A stretch of DNA of 17,440 bases from an uncultured Clostridium sp. (GCA_946498265.1 CAMMNR010000020.1:1-17440); one strand, 5' to 3'. Counted from the stretch's first letter, positions 1 through 7,423 are shown. The notes: generated by a model from the sequence alone, not told the origin. Made by a program: numbers and translations.

Positions 1-110
1 GGTGCCAAAAAATTAATTTAGAATTTTTTAAATTATGTATTGAACCGAAAAATCACATATTTTAGGATAAATGGAATTGCTAGAAGGGGAGTGGAGATTC
101 CAATTTCAAG

Positions 111-158
111 AGGTCCGTCCCTTTGTTCCCGAATTTTAGGGATTTAAGGAACGTCCCC
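111..158 (-). repeat. GGGGACG-family repeat, solo arm at the truA 3' end
   Basis: Read on the minus strand, this 48-bp segment begins GGGGACGTTCC, contains the core CCCTAAAATTCGGGA and ends GGGACGGACCT. It matches positions 10838-10885 at 43 of 48 bases without gaps, in the same orientation relative to the upstream gene. Only one arm is visible. The sequence to its left (1-110) shows no inverted partner, although an arm beyond the window edge cannot be excluded. It starts inside the last codons of truA and provides its stop codon. The family and mobility mechanism are not identified here. Confidence 0.85.
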
Positions 159-893
159 ATACTCTACTCTTAACAAATATAATCCCTGAGGTGGTAATGT
201 CTTCCCTGCATTTTTTCTATCTTTTGAATCTATAATACCTTTAATATCTTGAGGTTCTATTTTTCCCATTCCTACTTCTACTAAAGTCCCAACTATAATC
301 CTTACCATATTATATAAAAAACCATTACCTGTTAACTCAACATATATCCTATCATTTTCTTTTTCAATTACTTCTGCTTTATATATAGTTCTAACACTAC
401 TTTTACTACTTGTGCCACTTGCTTTGAATGCTTTAAAATCATGTTCTCCTTCGAAATATTTTACCGCTTCTTTCATTTTTTCTATATCTAATTTTTCTTT
501 TATACAAGTTTCTAAATTTCTATAAATAGCTGTACCATATTTAGAATTATTTATAATATATCTATATGTTTTCTTTTTACAAGACAATCTACTATGAAAT
601 TTTTCGTCTACTTCTTCAGCTGATTTTATAATAATAGATTTTTTTAAGTTACTATTTATAGCTATAGCAAATTTGTCGATTGGTATATTGGAGTTTGTTT
701 TAAAATTAGCAACTTGCCCTAGGGCATGTACTCCTGCGTCTGTTCTTCCTGAAGCCATTAATTCTACTTTTTCTTTTGTTATTGCTTCTATTGCTTTTTC
801 TATTGTTCCTTGTATATTAAGTTTATTAGGTTGTTTTTGCCAACCATTGAATTCTTTTCCATCATATTCTATTACTAATTTTATGTTTCTCAT
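144..893 (-). CDS. truA: tRNA pseudouridine(38-40) synthase TruA
   Basis: TruA isomerises uridines 38-40 in the anticodon arm of many tRNAs in the cytoplasm. The protein has 249 residues, normal for the family. The N-terminus (IEYDGKEFNGWQKQ) and the catalytic motif GRTDAGVHALGQV, with nucleophile Asp52, are clear. The C-terminal half contains the expected GNGFLYNMVRIIVGTL and PPQGLYLLRV motifs. The start is set by family alignment. An AAGG sits only 4 bases before the ATG, and a GGAGAG lies further upstream. The last residues, GDVP, and the stop codon are encoded by the GGGGACG repeat at 111-158; the ancestral protein probably ended near LLRVEY. It is the last gene of the minus-strand block, 84 bp after cdaA, with a weak hairpin between them. 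Confidence 0.97.
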   Translation of the reverse strand: MRNIKLVIEYDGKEFNGWQKQPNKLNIQGTIEKAIEAITKEKVELMASGRTDAGVHALGQVANFKTNSNIPIDKFAIAINSNLKKSIIIKSAEEVDEKFHSRLSCKKKTYRYIINNSKYGTAIYRNLETCIKEKLDIEKMKEAVKYFEGEHDFKAFKASGTSSKSSVRTIYKAEVIEKENDRIYVELTGNGFLYNMVRIIVGTLVEVGMGKIEPQDIKGIIDSKDRKNAGKTLPPQGLYLLRVEYGDVP

Positions 894-940
894 TTTCCTT
901 GTTATACTCTCCTTAATATCTAGTAAGTAATACCAAAATT

Positions 941-967
941 CCCATTTAGGAATTTATTCTAAATGGG
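941..967 (-). terminator. Hairpin between cdaA and truA, possible weak terminator
   Basis: A 9-bp perfect stem (CCCATTTAG paired with CTAAATGGG) encloses a 9-base loop. On the minus strand it is followed only by AATTTTGG, so the U-tract is poor. It may attenuate rather than end transcription between cdaA and truA. Confidence 0.45.
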
Positions 968-977
968 ATTAAAATAA

Positions 978-1928
978 TTATTTATTGCTTTCTTCTTTTA
1001 TTTCTTCCTTTACTTCTTCTTTCTTTTCTTTTTTCAATCTTTGTCTTATTTCTTTTAACCTATTTTTTCTTTCTTTTTTCTCGACTGCAAATCTTTTTGT
1101 TACTACATTACTTATTAATATTTTCTTTAATACATCTTCTCTTACATCTGCAATTAATGTACCGTCTTTTGCCACTGATATTTTACCTGTTTCTTCTGAC
1201 ACAACTACAACTATACTATCAGATTCCTTAGATATTCCTATAGCTGCTCTATGTCTTGTTCCTAATTCTTTTGCTATATCTTTATCATCTGCCAATGGCA
1301 ATACACACGCTGCTGCCGCAATCTTATTACCTGATATTACAACTGCACCATCATGTAAAGGTGTTTTTGGTTCAAATATATTTACTAGTAATTGTGGTGA
1401 AACATCTGCATTCATTGGTATTCCACCTGCTATAACATCTTGTATTTTTATGTCTCTTTCTATTACTATTAAAGCTCCTGTTTTTGCTTTTGATAGTTCT
1501 GTTGCTGCAATTACTATTTTATATATATCTTCTTTTGTTTTTGTAGATATATCTTTGTCAATTCCAAAGAATTTAGTGAATTTATTAGTTCCTAATTGTT
1601 CTAATCCTCTTCTTAACTCTGGTTGGAAAATAACAATTATTGCTACTACTCCTAAGTTCATTATTCCTGTTAATATCCAATTTAATATTTTCAAGTTTAA
1701 TAATCCACTTATCCACGTAATTACAATAAAAAGAACTATTCCCTTTATTAATTGCCATGCTCTTGAACCCTTTACAGCCTTGAAAAACATATATACTAAA
1801 AATATAACTATTGCTATATCTAATATTAAAGTTATTAATTCGAAGGGATTTTCTTGTAAAGATTTTATATATGTCAATATATTATCTCTATAGAAATCTT
1901 CCCAATTCATTCCTAAATTTATTACCAT
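978..1928 (-). CDS. cdaA: Membrane diadenylate cyclase CdaA (c-di-AMP synthase)
   Basis: CdaA condenses two ATP molecules to cyclic di-AMP, which in Bacillota controls potassium and osmolyte uptake and cell-wall homeostasis. The 316-residue protein has three predicted membrane segments (about 32-49, 62-80 and 82-101) followed by the DAC (DisA_N) domain. The two signature motifs are present: DGA at 193-195 within LHDGAVVISGNKIAAAA, and RHR at 225-227 within GTRHRAAIG. A highly charged Lys/Glu-rich tail (about 283-316) extends it beyond the roughly 273 residues of the Bacillus protein. The start has GAGGAG 6 bases upstream. In most Bacillota cdaA is followed by cdaR (YbbR) and glmM. Here it is followed by truA, and neither partner is in the window. 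Confidence 0.96.
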   Translation of the reverse strand: MVINLGMNWEDFYRDNILTYIKSLQENPFELITLILDIAIVIFLVYMFFKAVKGSRAWQLIKGIVLFIVITWISGLLNLKILNWILTGIMNLGVVAIIVIFQPELRRGLEQLGTNKFTKFFGIDKDISTKTKEDIYKIVIAATELSKAKTGALIVIERDIKIQDVIAGGIPMNADVSPQLLVNIFEPKTPLHDGAVVISGNKIAAAACVLPLADDKDIAKELGTRHRAAIGISKESDSIVVVVSEETGKISVAKDGTLIADVREDVLKKILISNVVTKRFAVEKKERKNRLKEIRQRLKKEKKEEVKEEIKEESNK

Positions 1929-1968
1929 TTGTTACTCCTCTTTATATATGGTATATTTTATTAAATTA

Positions 1969-2109
1969 TTATCCTAATAATGCATATATGAATGATGCAC
2001 TAGTTGCTATTATCATTAATATTGCTAATATTCCTGCCATTACTTTTATAAATATTTGACCTTTATCATATTTTCTTTTCTCTTTATTTACTTCTTTACT
2101 TTTTTTCAT
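1969..2109 (-). CDS. 46-residue single-pass membrane peptide
   Basis: A small open frame starts at an ATG with AGAAAGG 11 bases upstream and ends with TAA 40 bp before cdaA. The product begins with a very basic segment (MKKSKEVNKEKRKYDKGQ), followed by one hydrophobic stretch from about residue 19 (IFIKVMAGILAILMIIA) running to the C-terminus FIYALLG. The topology should be N-in with a single membrane helix. A good promoter lies just upstream (2143-2170), so it is probably the first gene of a transcript reading on into cdaA. The layout resembles the short one-helix DUF4044-type families of Bacillota, but I cannot confirm membership. Function is unknown; a membrane partner of CdaA is conceivable from position only. 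Confidence 0.75.
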   Translation of the reverse strand: MKKSKEVNKEKRKYDKGQIFIKVMAGILAILMIIATSASFIYALLG

Positions 2110-2142
2110 TTATCTCAAATCCTTTCTAAAAATCTCTATTAT

Positions 2143-2170
2143 ATTATAACACATATATTTAAAAATTCAA
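2143..2170 (-). promoter_or_regulatory. SigA-type promoter for the 46-residue peptide and cdaA
   Basis: On the minus strand TTGAAT (2165-2170) and TATAAT (2143-2148) are separated by 16 bp. A TG one base before the -10 gives an extended -10. It directs transcription toward the small membrane peptide, cdaA and probably truA. Confidence 0.7.
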
Positions 2171-2191
2171 ATGTTTTTTATTGGAATTAAA

Positions 2192-3502
2192 TTAAAGTGA
2201 AGATATTACTCCCAAAAGCATTGGCTTTTTATCAACATTATTTTCTGAGACTTCCATTATTCTTTCTAATTCTACTATTGCAATATCTAATTTCTCTTTA
2301 TCATCAGAATGAATATATCCTAAAATTTCTCCTTTTTGTACCTTATCACAAACTTTCTTATTTAATACAATTCCTACTCTAGGATTTATTTTATCATCTT
2401 TTTTCATTCTGCCAGCTCCTAAATAACATGCTAATTTTCCTACTTCTTTAGCATTTATTCTTGTAACATAACCATCTTTCTTTGCATACACTGGCTCAAT
2501 ATATTTTGCTTTTTCAAATTTTGATGTATCTTTTATATATGAGATATCTCCCCCTTGATTTTTTACAAGTTCTATCAATTTATTATATGCTTTTCCATTT
2601 TGTATATTTTCCAATAATCTATCCTTATTTTCTGTAAAGTTTTTTCCTTGCCCTGCTCTTGATAACATATAATGTCCCATTTGTATGACAATCTCTTCTA
2701 AGTCTTCTATCTTTTCACCCTTTAAAAAGTTTATTGCTTCTATAACTTCTATAGTATTTCCTACTGCATATCCTAAAGGTTCATCCATATTTGTTAATAA
2801 ACATACTGTTCTTCTTCCAATTCTTTTTCCTATATCTACCATTTCAGTTGCAAGTTTTTCTGCATCTTTCTCATTTTCCATAAAAGCTCCGCTTCCTACA
2901 GTTACATCCAATACTATTTCTTTAGCGCCACTTGCTATTTTTTTACTCATAATACTTGAAGCTATTAATGGTATACTTTCTACACATGCAATACTATCAC
3001 GAAGTGCATATATTTTTTTGTCAGCTGGTGCTAAATTTAATGTCTGTGAAATTATACTTATTCCTATGTTTTCCACATTCTGTACAAAAGTGTTGATATC
3101 TATATTTGTTTGATATCCCGGTATAGATTCTAACTTGTCAATTGTTCCTCCTGTAAAACCTAATCCTCTTCCTGACATTTTCGCTACTGGTATTCCAAGT
3201 GATGCGACTAATGGAAGTAAGACTAAAGAAACTTTATCTCCTACTCCTCCTGTTGAATGTTTATCAATTATTGGCTTTTTTATTTGTGATAAATCTAGAA
3301 TTTCTCCTGAATGTGCCATAGCTAAAGTTAAATCTGCTGTTTCTCTATTTGTCATTCCATTTAAATAGATTGCCATTATTAAACTTGCTGCTTGATAATC
3401 TGGTATATTATTATTTGTATATTCTTTTACAAAATATTCTATCTCCTCTTTTGTTAATTCTTTCTTGTCTCTTTTCTTTTCTATTATATCTAATATATTC
3501 AT
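2192..3502 (-). CDS. pdp: Pyrimidine-nucleoside phosphorylase
   Basis: The enzyme phosphorolyses uridine, thymidine and deoxyuridine to the free base plus (deoxy)ribose 1-phosphate in the nucleoside salvage pathway. The 436-residue length fits. The phosphate/nucleoside-binding motif KHSTGGVGDK is at 81-90 and the family signature SGRGLGFTGGTIDKLESI at 110-127. The usual His of GLGHTGG is Phe116 here; I recall this variant in clostridial Pdp but cannot check it. The C-terminal alpha/beta domain follows. I chose ATG at 3502 rather than the adjacent in-frame TTG because GAGAGGG then lies 8 bases upstream. A TATAAT at 3528-3533 could be its own -10 but lacks a good -35. It lies 109 bp after rnhB on the same strand. 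Thymidine-only activity (DeoA) cannot be separated from broad Pdp activity by eye. Confidence 0.95.
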   Translation of the reverse strand: MNILDIIEKKRDKKELTKEEIEYFVKEYTNNNIPDYQAASLIMAIYLNGMTNRETADLTLAMAHSGEILDLSQIKKPIIDKHSTGGVGDKVSLVLLPLVASLGIPVAKMSGRGLGFTGGTIDKLESIPGYQTNIDINTFVQNVENIGISIISQTLNLAPADKKIYALRDSIACVESIPLIASSIMSKKIASGAKEIVLDVTVGSGAFMENEKDAEKLATEMVDIGKRIGRRTVCLLTNMDEPLGYAVGNTIEVIEAINFLKGEKIEDLEEIVIQMGHYMLSRAGQGKNFTENKDRLLENIQNGKAYNKLIELVKNQGGDISYIKDTSKFEKAKYIEPVYAKKDGYVTRINAKEVGKLACYLGAGRMKKDDKINPRVGIVLNKKVCDKVQKGEILGYIHSDDKEKLDIAIVELERIMEVSENNVDKKPMLLGVISSL

Positions 3503-3611
3503 CAACTAAACCCTCTCTTTTTCTTAAATTATAGACTATTTTCACTTTTGTTATACTTAAAGAATTAAATTGTTTTATGGGAAGTACAAGTTTTATTTCT
3601 TATATCTAACT

Positions 3612-4238
3612 CTAAACAATATTTTTTGTAAAACTTTTTCTATGTATTGGACATAATCCATATTCTTTTATTGCTGCAATATGTTTTGCAGTTCCATACC
3701 CCTTATGATTTAAAAATCCATATTGAGGATACATTTCATCATATTTTCTCATTATTCTATCCCTTGTTACTTTTGCTATAATTGAAGCTGCTGCTATATT
3801 ATAACATTTAGCATCTCCCTTTATTATTGGCTCATAAGGTATTCCTCTTGTATCTATATGTTCTAATGCATCTACAATAATTAAATCTGGCTTTACATCT
3901 AAACCATCAACTACTTCTGTTACTCCTTTTTTAGTGGCATTTAATATATTTATATCATCTATAACATCTTGCCAAATAATTGCAACTGAATAACTTATGG
4001 CTTCCTCGAGTATTAAGTCATATAATTTTTCTCTCTTTTTTTCTGATACTTTTTTTGAGTCATTTACTCCTTCTATCATAGAGTCCGCTGGCATTATTAC
4101 TCCTGCAACTACTACTGGTCCTGCTAAAGGTCCTCTTCCTGCTTCATCTATTCCACATATATTTTTAAATCCTTTTTTATATAAATCTTTTTCTATTAGT
4201 TTTAAATTTGTTAATCTTTCTAGTTCTTTTTCTTTCAT
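3612..4238 (-). CDS. rnhB: Ribonuclease HII
   Basis: RNase HII cleaves the RNA strand of RNA-DNA hybrids and nicks at single ribonucleotides misincorporated in DNA. The 208-residue protein has the N-terminal signature GIDEAGRGPLAGP (Asp31, Glu32), DSKKVSEKKRE at 60-70, Asp123 in IIVDALE, and Asp142 in KGDAKCYNIAAASIIAKVTRD. These supply the expected acidic metal-binding set. The C-terminal YPQYGFLNHKGYGT and CPIHRKSF motifs are complete. The start ATG has AAAGGA 11 bases upstream. Two small hairpins without a real U-tract (4280-4299 and 4313-4329) lie in the gap after the pilin-like gene and may attenuate read-through. Confidence 0.96.
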   Translation of the reverse strand: MKEKELERLTNLKLIEKDLYKKGFKNICGIDEAGRGPLAGPVVVAGVIMPADSMIEGVNDSKKVSEKKREKLYDLILEEAISYSVAIIWQDVIDDINILNATKKGVTEVVDGLDVKPDLIIVDALEHIDTRGIPYEPIIKGDAKCYNIAAASIIAKVTRDRIMRKYDEMYPQYGFLNHKGYGTAKHIAAIKEYGLCPIHRKSFTKNIV

Positions 4239-4335
4239 TTTAATGTTAATCCTTTCATCAAAATTTTAAATAATTGACATTAAAGGATTTTTCCTTTAAC
4301 ACATAAAAGGGCACATACTTTTTGTATGTAACCTC

Positions 4336-4872
4336 TTAAATCTTTATATTATTAATTTTTTCTTCAATTTTATCTATTTCAGTAAGTGAATATTTTCCTC
4401 CACGCCCTTTTGTATTATATATTTCTGCTGTTGCATTATTTTCATCAAATTCTATCAAATATTCACCATTATTTTCTCCAGTTTCTATTTTATCAAGTCC
4501 CATTTCTTTTAATGCATCTCTTGTTACATAATAAAAATTATCATTTGTTGTAATTTCACTTGGCACACTTAGTCCATCTTCACTTATTGCTTGACTAAGT
4601 TGTTTTAATTTTGCTGTATTTATATACACTTCTTGTCTAGCTTCTTGTTTTTTTGCATCATCTGGATTTATTCCCATTTTAAAAGTAGCTTCTTCTACAT
4701 ATTCTTTTGCCTTTGCTTGTATAAGCAACATATCTGTTTTTAAACTTTCTAAATTTGCTTGCCTTATAACATCATTTCCATAGTAATATCCTACACTCGC
4801 AAGTATTAATAATAAAATTACGGTTATAACTAATGCTACTAATGTTACAGCACTTTGTTTACTTAAATTCAT
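4336..4872 (-). CDS. Type IV pilin-like membrane protein (class III signal-like N-terminus)
   Basis: The 178-residue product begins with a short basic head and then one long hydrophobic helix (SAVTLVALVITVILLLILASVGY, about residues 7-29). An amphipathic helical segment and a small soluble domain follow, as in pilins and pseudopilins. The position usually held by Glu5 of mature type IV pilins is Ala (VTLVAL rather than FTLIEL), so normal subunit assembly or N-methylation is doubtful. The sequence allows an ATG at 4881, but that ATG abuts the AAAGG. The ATG at 4870-4872 has that site 9 bases upstream and is preferred. It has its own strong promoter at 4908-4936. No prepilin peptidase, PilB/GspE ATPase or other pilin gene is in the window. 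Function unknown. Confidence 0.8.
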   Translation of the reverse strand: MNLSKQSAVTLVALVITVILLLILASVGYYYGNDVIRQANLESLKTDMLLIQAKAKEYVEEATFKMGINPDDAKKQEARQEVYINTAKLKQLSQAISEDGLSVPSEITTNDNFYYVTRDALKEMGLDKIETGENNGEYLIEFDENNATAEIYNTKGRGGKYSLTEIDKIEEKINNIKI

Positions 4873-4907
4873 ATATATCATCCTTTATCTTTTTTATTTT
4901 CTTACTT

Positions 4908-4936
4908 ATTATATATTTTAAAAATAATTTTTTCAA
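4908..4936 (-). promoter_or_regulatory. SigA-type promoter of the pilin-like gene
   Basis: On the minus strand TTGAAA (4931-4936) and TATAAT (4908-4913) are separated by exactly 17 bp. The pilin-like start codon is about 36 bases downstream of the -10. Confidence 0.75.
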
Positions 4937-4970
4937 CAATTCTTAAAAATTACTTCAAATTTTTTTATTT

Positions 4971-5004
4971 TTTTCACACATAATTCACAATTGTAGTGTA
5001 TTAT
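4971..5004 (+). promoter_or_regulatory. htrA promoter with TTTTCACA direct-repeat boxes
   Basis: TTTTCACA (4971-4978) and AATTCACA (4982-4989) form a direct repeat with an 11-bp period, followed by a -10-like TATTAT (4999-5004). No -35 at proper spacing is visible, which fits an activator-dependent promoter. From memory, Bacillus subtilis htrA promoters carry repeated octamers close to TTTTCATA/TTTTCACA and respond to the CssRS two-component system; the assignment here is by analogy only. Confidence 0.5.
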
Positions 5005-5084
5005 ATCATCAGAATTAGTAAAATATATATTTATAAGGTCAAAGTAAATCATATTTGTACCTTTGGAAAGGAATGATAGTAATC

Positions 5085-6347
5085 ATGGAAGAAAACGAAA
5101 AAGAAAAAAACAATACAAGTAATTTTAAGGCAGTACAAAATCCTACTACATATAAAACAATGTCTAGTAGTGAAAAAACTCCTAAATCTAGAGTTGGTTT
5201 TGGAAAAGGTATTTTATTACCATTTTTTAGTGGAGTTGTTGGATGTGCAGTAGTTATAGGAACATGTTTTGGAATACCTTCAATAAGAGATAGTATTCTT
5301 AATAATAATGATACTAGCTACAGTTCATCTAATTCTAGTAACTCAGGATTAGTTAGTCAAACTTCTTTATCTAACTATTCTGATACAGCAGTTTATGCAG
5401 CTAATAAAATATTACCATCAATCGTAGGTATTCAAGTAGAATATAATGTTAATTCATTAATGTCTATGTTTGGAAATCAAGTTTCTACTTCTACAGCTAC
5501 TGCATCAGGTTCTGGAATTATAATAAGTGAAGATGGTTATATTTTAACAAATAATCATATTGTATCTACATCTTCTGAGGAATCATATTATGAAGTATCT
5601 GAAGCAACTAAAATTACTGTAACATTATTTAATGATGAAACTGAATATGAAGCTGAAATTGTTGGTACAGATGAACAAACTGACTTAGCAGTTATAAAAA
5701 TTGATGCAACTGATCTAGTTAAAGCTGAATTTGCTGATTCTGATAATATTAAAGTTGGTGAATTTGCAATGGCAGTTGGTAGTCCTTTAGGTATGCAAGA
5801 TAGTGTAACAGCTGGTATCATTAGTGCTGTAAATAGAGAAGTTACAGACTCAGACGGTAAAACTTATACTTTAATCCAAACTGATGCTGCTATTAATGCT
5901 GGTAATAGTGGTGGAGCTTTGGTAAATAGTGAAGGAAAAGTAATTGGTATTAATACATTAAAACTTCAAGGTGAAGGTATCGAAGGTATGGGATTTGCAA
6001 TTCCTATTAATTCAACTACAGATATAACATCTCAATTAATTCAATATAGTAAAGTTAGAAGACCTTATATTGGTATTACTGGTATGGAAATAGATAGCCA
6101 AACTGCTGAAAAATATAATTTGGTAGAGGGCATTTATATAAGAGATGTAGAAAATTTCTCTGCTGCTGAAAAAGCTGGATTAAAAATTGGTGATGTTATT
6201 ATAGAAGCAGATGGTAAGAGTGTTAAAACTATGGATGAATTAAACGAAATTAAAAATTCTCATCAAATTGGTGATGAATTAAAATTAAAAATCAACAGAG
6301 AAGGAAAAGAAAGTGAAATCACTTTAACTTTAGGAGAACAACCTTAA
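5085..6347 (+). CDS. htrA: HtrA/DegP-type membrane-anchored serine protease
   Basis: HtrA degrades or refolds misfolded proteins on the outer face of the membrane. The 420-residue protein has a Lys-rich cytoplasmic head, one membrane anchor (GILLPFFSGVVGCAVVIGT), a Ser/Asn-rich linker, a trypsin-like domain and one PDZ domain. The catalytic triad is His158 (TNNHIV), Asp200 (TDLAVIKID) and Ser275 (GNSGGALV). The PDZ has the usual AEKAGLKIGDVI and ends at the C-terminus. Earlier in-frame starts exist (TTG at 5055, ATG at 5073). I prefer ATG 5085 because AAAGGA at 5067-5072 abuts 5073 but is 12 bases from 5085. The gene is monocistronic, between TTTTCACA boxes and a terminator. Confidence 0.96.
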   Translation: MEENEKEKNNTSNFKAVQNPTTYKTMSSSEKTPKSRVGFGKGILLPFFSGVVGCAVVIGTCFGIPSIRDSILNNNDTSYSSSNSSNSGLVSQTSLSNYSDTAVYAANKILPSIVGIQVEYNVNSLMSMFGNQVSTSTATASGSGIIISEDGYILTNNHIVSTSSEESYYEVSEATKITVTLFNDETEYEAEIVGTDEQTDLAVIKIDATDLVKAEFADSDNIKVGEFAMAVGSPLGMQDSVTAGIISAVNREVTDSDGKTYTLIQTDAAINAGNSGGALVNSEGKVIGINTLKLQGEGIEGMGFAIPINSTTDITSQLIQYSKVRRPYIGITGMEIDSQTAEKYNLVEGIYIRDVENFSAAEKAGLKIGDVIIEADGKSVKTMDELNEIKNSHQIGDELKLKINREGKESEITLTLGEQP

Positions 6348-6365
6348 ATTTGTTTTGTAATTAAT

Positions 6366-6403
6366 AGAGATAATATTTAGATTTTTATATTATCTCTTTT
6401 TTT
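6366..6403 (+). terminator. Intrinsic terminator of htrA
   Basis: An 11-bp perfect stem (AGAGATAATAT with ATATTATCTCT, 6366-6376 and 6387-6397) with a 10-base loop runs directly into seven T residues, 18 bp after the htrA stop. Confidence 0.9.
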
Positions 6404-6417
6404 ATAAATTAATATTG

Positions 6418-6462
6418 TTTTCACTTTCAGTTCACAAAATGGACAAAAACATATTTTATAAT
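6418..6462 (+). promoter_or_regulatory. Putative promoter with TTTTCAC-type repeat inside the htrA 3' intergenic region
   Basis: TTTTCACT (6418-6425) and AGTTCACA (6429-6436) repeat with an 11-bp period, as upstream of htrA. A perfect TATAAT lies at 6457-6462 with no properly spaced -35. Transcription would start near 6468 and run into the candidate small RNA. Confidence 0.4.
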
Positions 6463-6467
6463 ACAAT

Positions 6468-6555
6468 CATAATCAGTTAAAGTAATACTGATTAAAAACG
6501 AAAACATCCCCTTTTATTTTCAAAAAAGAGAAACTTTAAAAAGTTTCTCTTTTTA
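6468..6555 (+). ncRNA. Candidate small regulatory RNA
   Basis: Downstream of a TATAAT there is a 7-bp hairpin (AATCAGT paired with ACTGATT, 6471-6493). An A-rich unpaired stretch with UCCCCUUUU (6507-6515) follows, then a long terminator hairpin with a U-tract (6522-6555). No ATG-led frame is present. The architecture of 5' hairpin, accessible C-rich motif and terminator matches the known Gram-positive small RNAs that use UCCCC to bind purine-rich ribosome binding sites. The exact ends are inferred. It could also be only a bidirectional terminator region with chance promoter similarity. Confidence 0.4.
6522..6555. terminator. Bidirectional intrinsic terminator
   Basis: A 14-bp stem with a 4-base loop is built from AAAAAGAGAAACTT (6523-6536) and AAGTTTCTCTTTTT (6541-6554). 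It gives T-runs on both strands. It ends the minus-strand DUF3298 gene, whose stop is 8 bp away, and any plus-strand transcript from the 6457 promoter. Confidence 0.9.
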
Positions 6556-6562
6556 ATTAATT

Positions 6563-7423
6563 CTATATGATAATTATATCTTTTTCACTTGTATTCGCAC
6601 TATTTCCATAAGCAAATATCACATATAATGTATTACTTGTAACATAGTATTCTTCAACATTTTCTACATTGTAAATTTCACTTTCTGAATCTCTACTATA
6701 GATATTATATCCCAAACTTTTTAATTCATTTACTCTTTCTTGCTGTGTGCTAATCTCAGTATTTATTTGGTTTTGTGCTACTTGAGAGTCAACATCTACA
6801 ATCGTTAAAATTTCATCTAATGTTATTTCTTTATTATTTCTTAAATCATAATTATAAGTTTGAATTATTTCTCTTTGCGCATTTGTACCTTCTTTTAAAT
6901 TAGAACGTATCATTAAAGACAATATTCCATTTTGTATATTTGACGTATAATCCACAGTATATATAATATTTTCATTTTCGCTTTGTAAAACTTCTTCTGC
7001 TTTTTTATAAAAATCTTCTATTTCTTCATTATATTTAGCAATGATTTCATTATCAATATTTATATATGGTATATGTATATTTAATTCATAGCTATTTGCT
7101 TTGGATTCTTCTTGATTATATTTAGTGTAAACAATCTCTTGTTCTTTATCAGCTTTTTTATTATCTACATTTTCTGAATAAGATATTTTATTATCAAATA
7201 TGTTTTCAAAACCTAATTTTATAGTTTCAATTTCTTCTTCTGATTTTGTTCCAAAAACATTTTCACTTTGATCTAAACCTAATAATTTTCCAAAATCAAC
7301 TCTTCCATAAAACTGTACATAAAAAGCTCCAACTAGCGATATTATACATACACATACTATTATTCCATATATTATTGCTTCTTTCTTTTTTAGTCTAAAT
7401 TTTTCTGGTACTGTAACTTTCAT
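6563..7423 (-). CDS. DUF3298/RsiV-like single-pass membrane protein
   Basis: The 286-residue product has a basic N-terminus, one membrane helix (about 16-37) and a large Glu/Asn-rich outer domain. From about residue 120 the sequence resembles the extracytoplasmic DUF4163/DUF3298 region of RsiV- and PdaC-type proteins. Visible matches are YELNIHIPYINIDNEI, a YNYDLRNNKEITLDEIL segment, and a C-terminal strand ending LYVIFAYGN. In RsiV that domain senses lysozyme and the cytoplasmic part holds an ECF sigma factor. Here the cytoplasmic head is only about 15 residues, probably too short for an anti-sigma domain, and no sigma gene adjoins it. The start has AAAGGA 10 bases upstream. A good promoter (7531-7559) diverges from clpE. 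Specific function unknown. Confidence 0.75.
   Translation of the reverse strand: MKVTVPEKFRLKKKEAIIYGIIVCVCIISLVGAFYVQFYGRVDFGKLLGLDQSENVFGTKSEEEIETIKLGFENIFDNKISYSENVDNKKADKEQEIVYTKYNQEESKANSYELNIHIPYINIDNEIIAKYNEEIEDFYKKAEEVLQSENENIIYTVDYTSNIQNGILSLMIRSNLKEGTNAQREIIQTYNYDLRNNKEITLDEILTIVDVDSQVAQNQINTEISTQQERVNELKSLGYNIYSRDSESEIYNVENVEEYYVTSNTLYVIFAYGNSANTSEKDIIII

Noticed and set aside
1..110. A gene or second repeat arm to the left of the truA 3' repeat
   Set aside because: No coding frame with a start signal and no inverted match to the other arms is visible. Only the 9-base GTGCCAAAA at 2-10 hints at a decayed element.
985..1893. A 302-residue open frame on the plus strand opposite cdaA
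   Set aside because: It is the antisense shadow of cdaA in AT-rich DNA. It has no ribosome binding site and no recognisable domain, while cdaA has full catalytic motifs.
4280..4329. Two hairpins between the pilin-like gene and rnhB as a strong terminator or riboswitch
   Set aside because: The stems are short (8 and 6 bp) and lack a U-tract in the minus direction. No known riboswitch core is visible.
5037..5043. GGTCAAA upstream of htrA as a CtsR site
   Set aside because: CtsR operators are two such heptads three bases apart. Only one half-site is present, and none occurs upstream of clpE.
6457..6462. TATAAT after htrA as a complete constitutive promoter
   Set aside because: No -35 lies at 16-18 bp. 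TTCACA is 20 bp and TGGACA 11 bp away, so it is listed only as a putative activator-dependent promoter.
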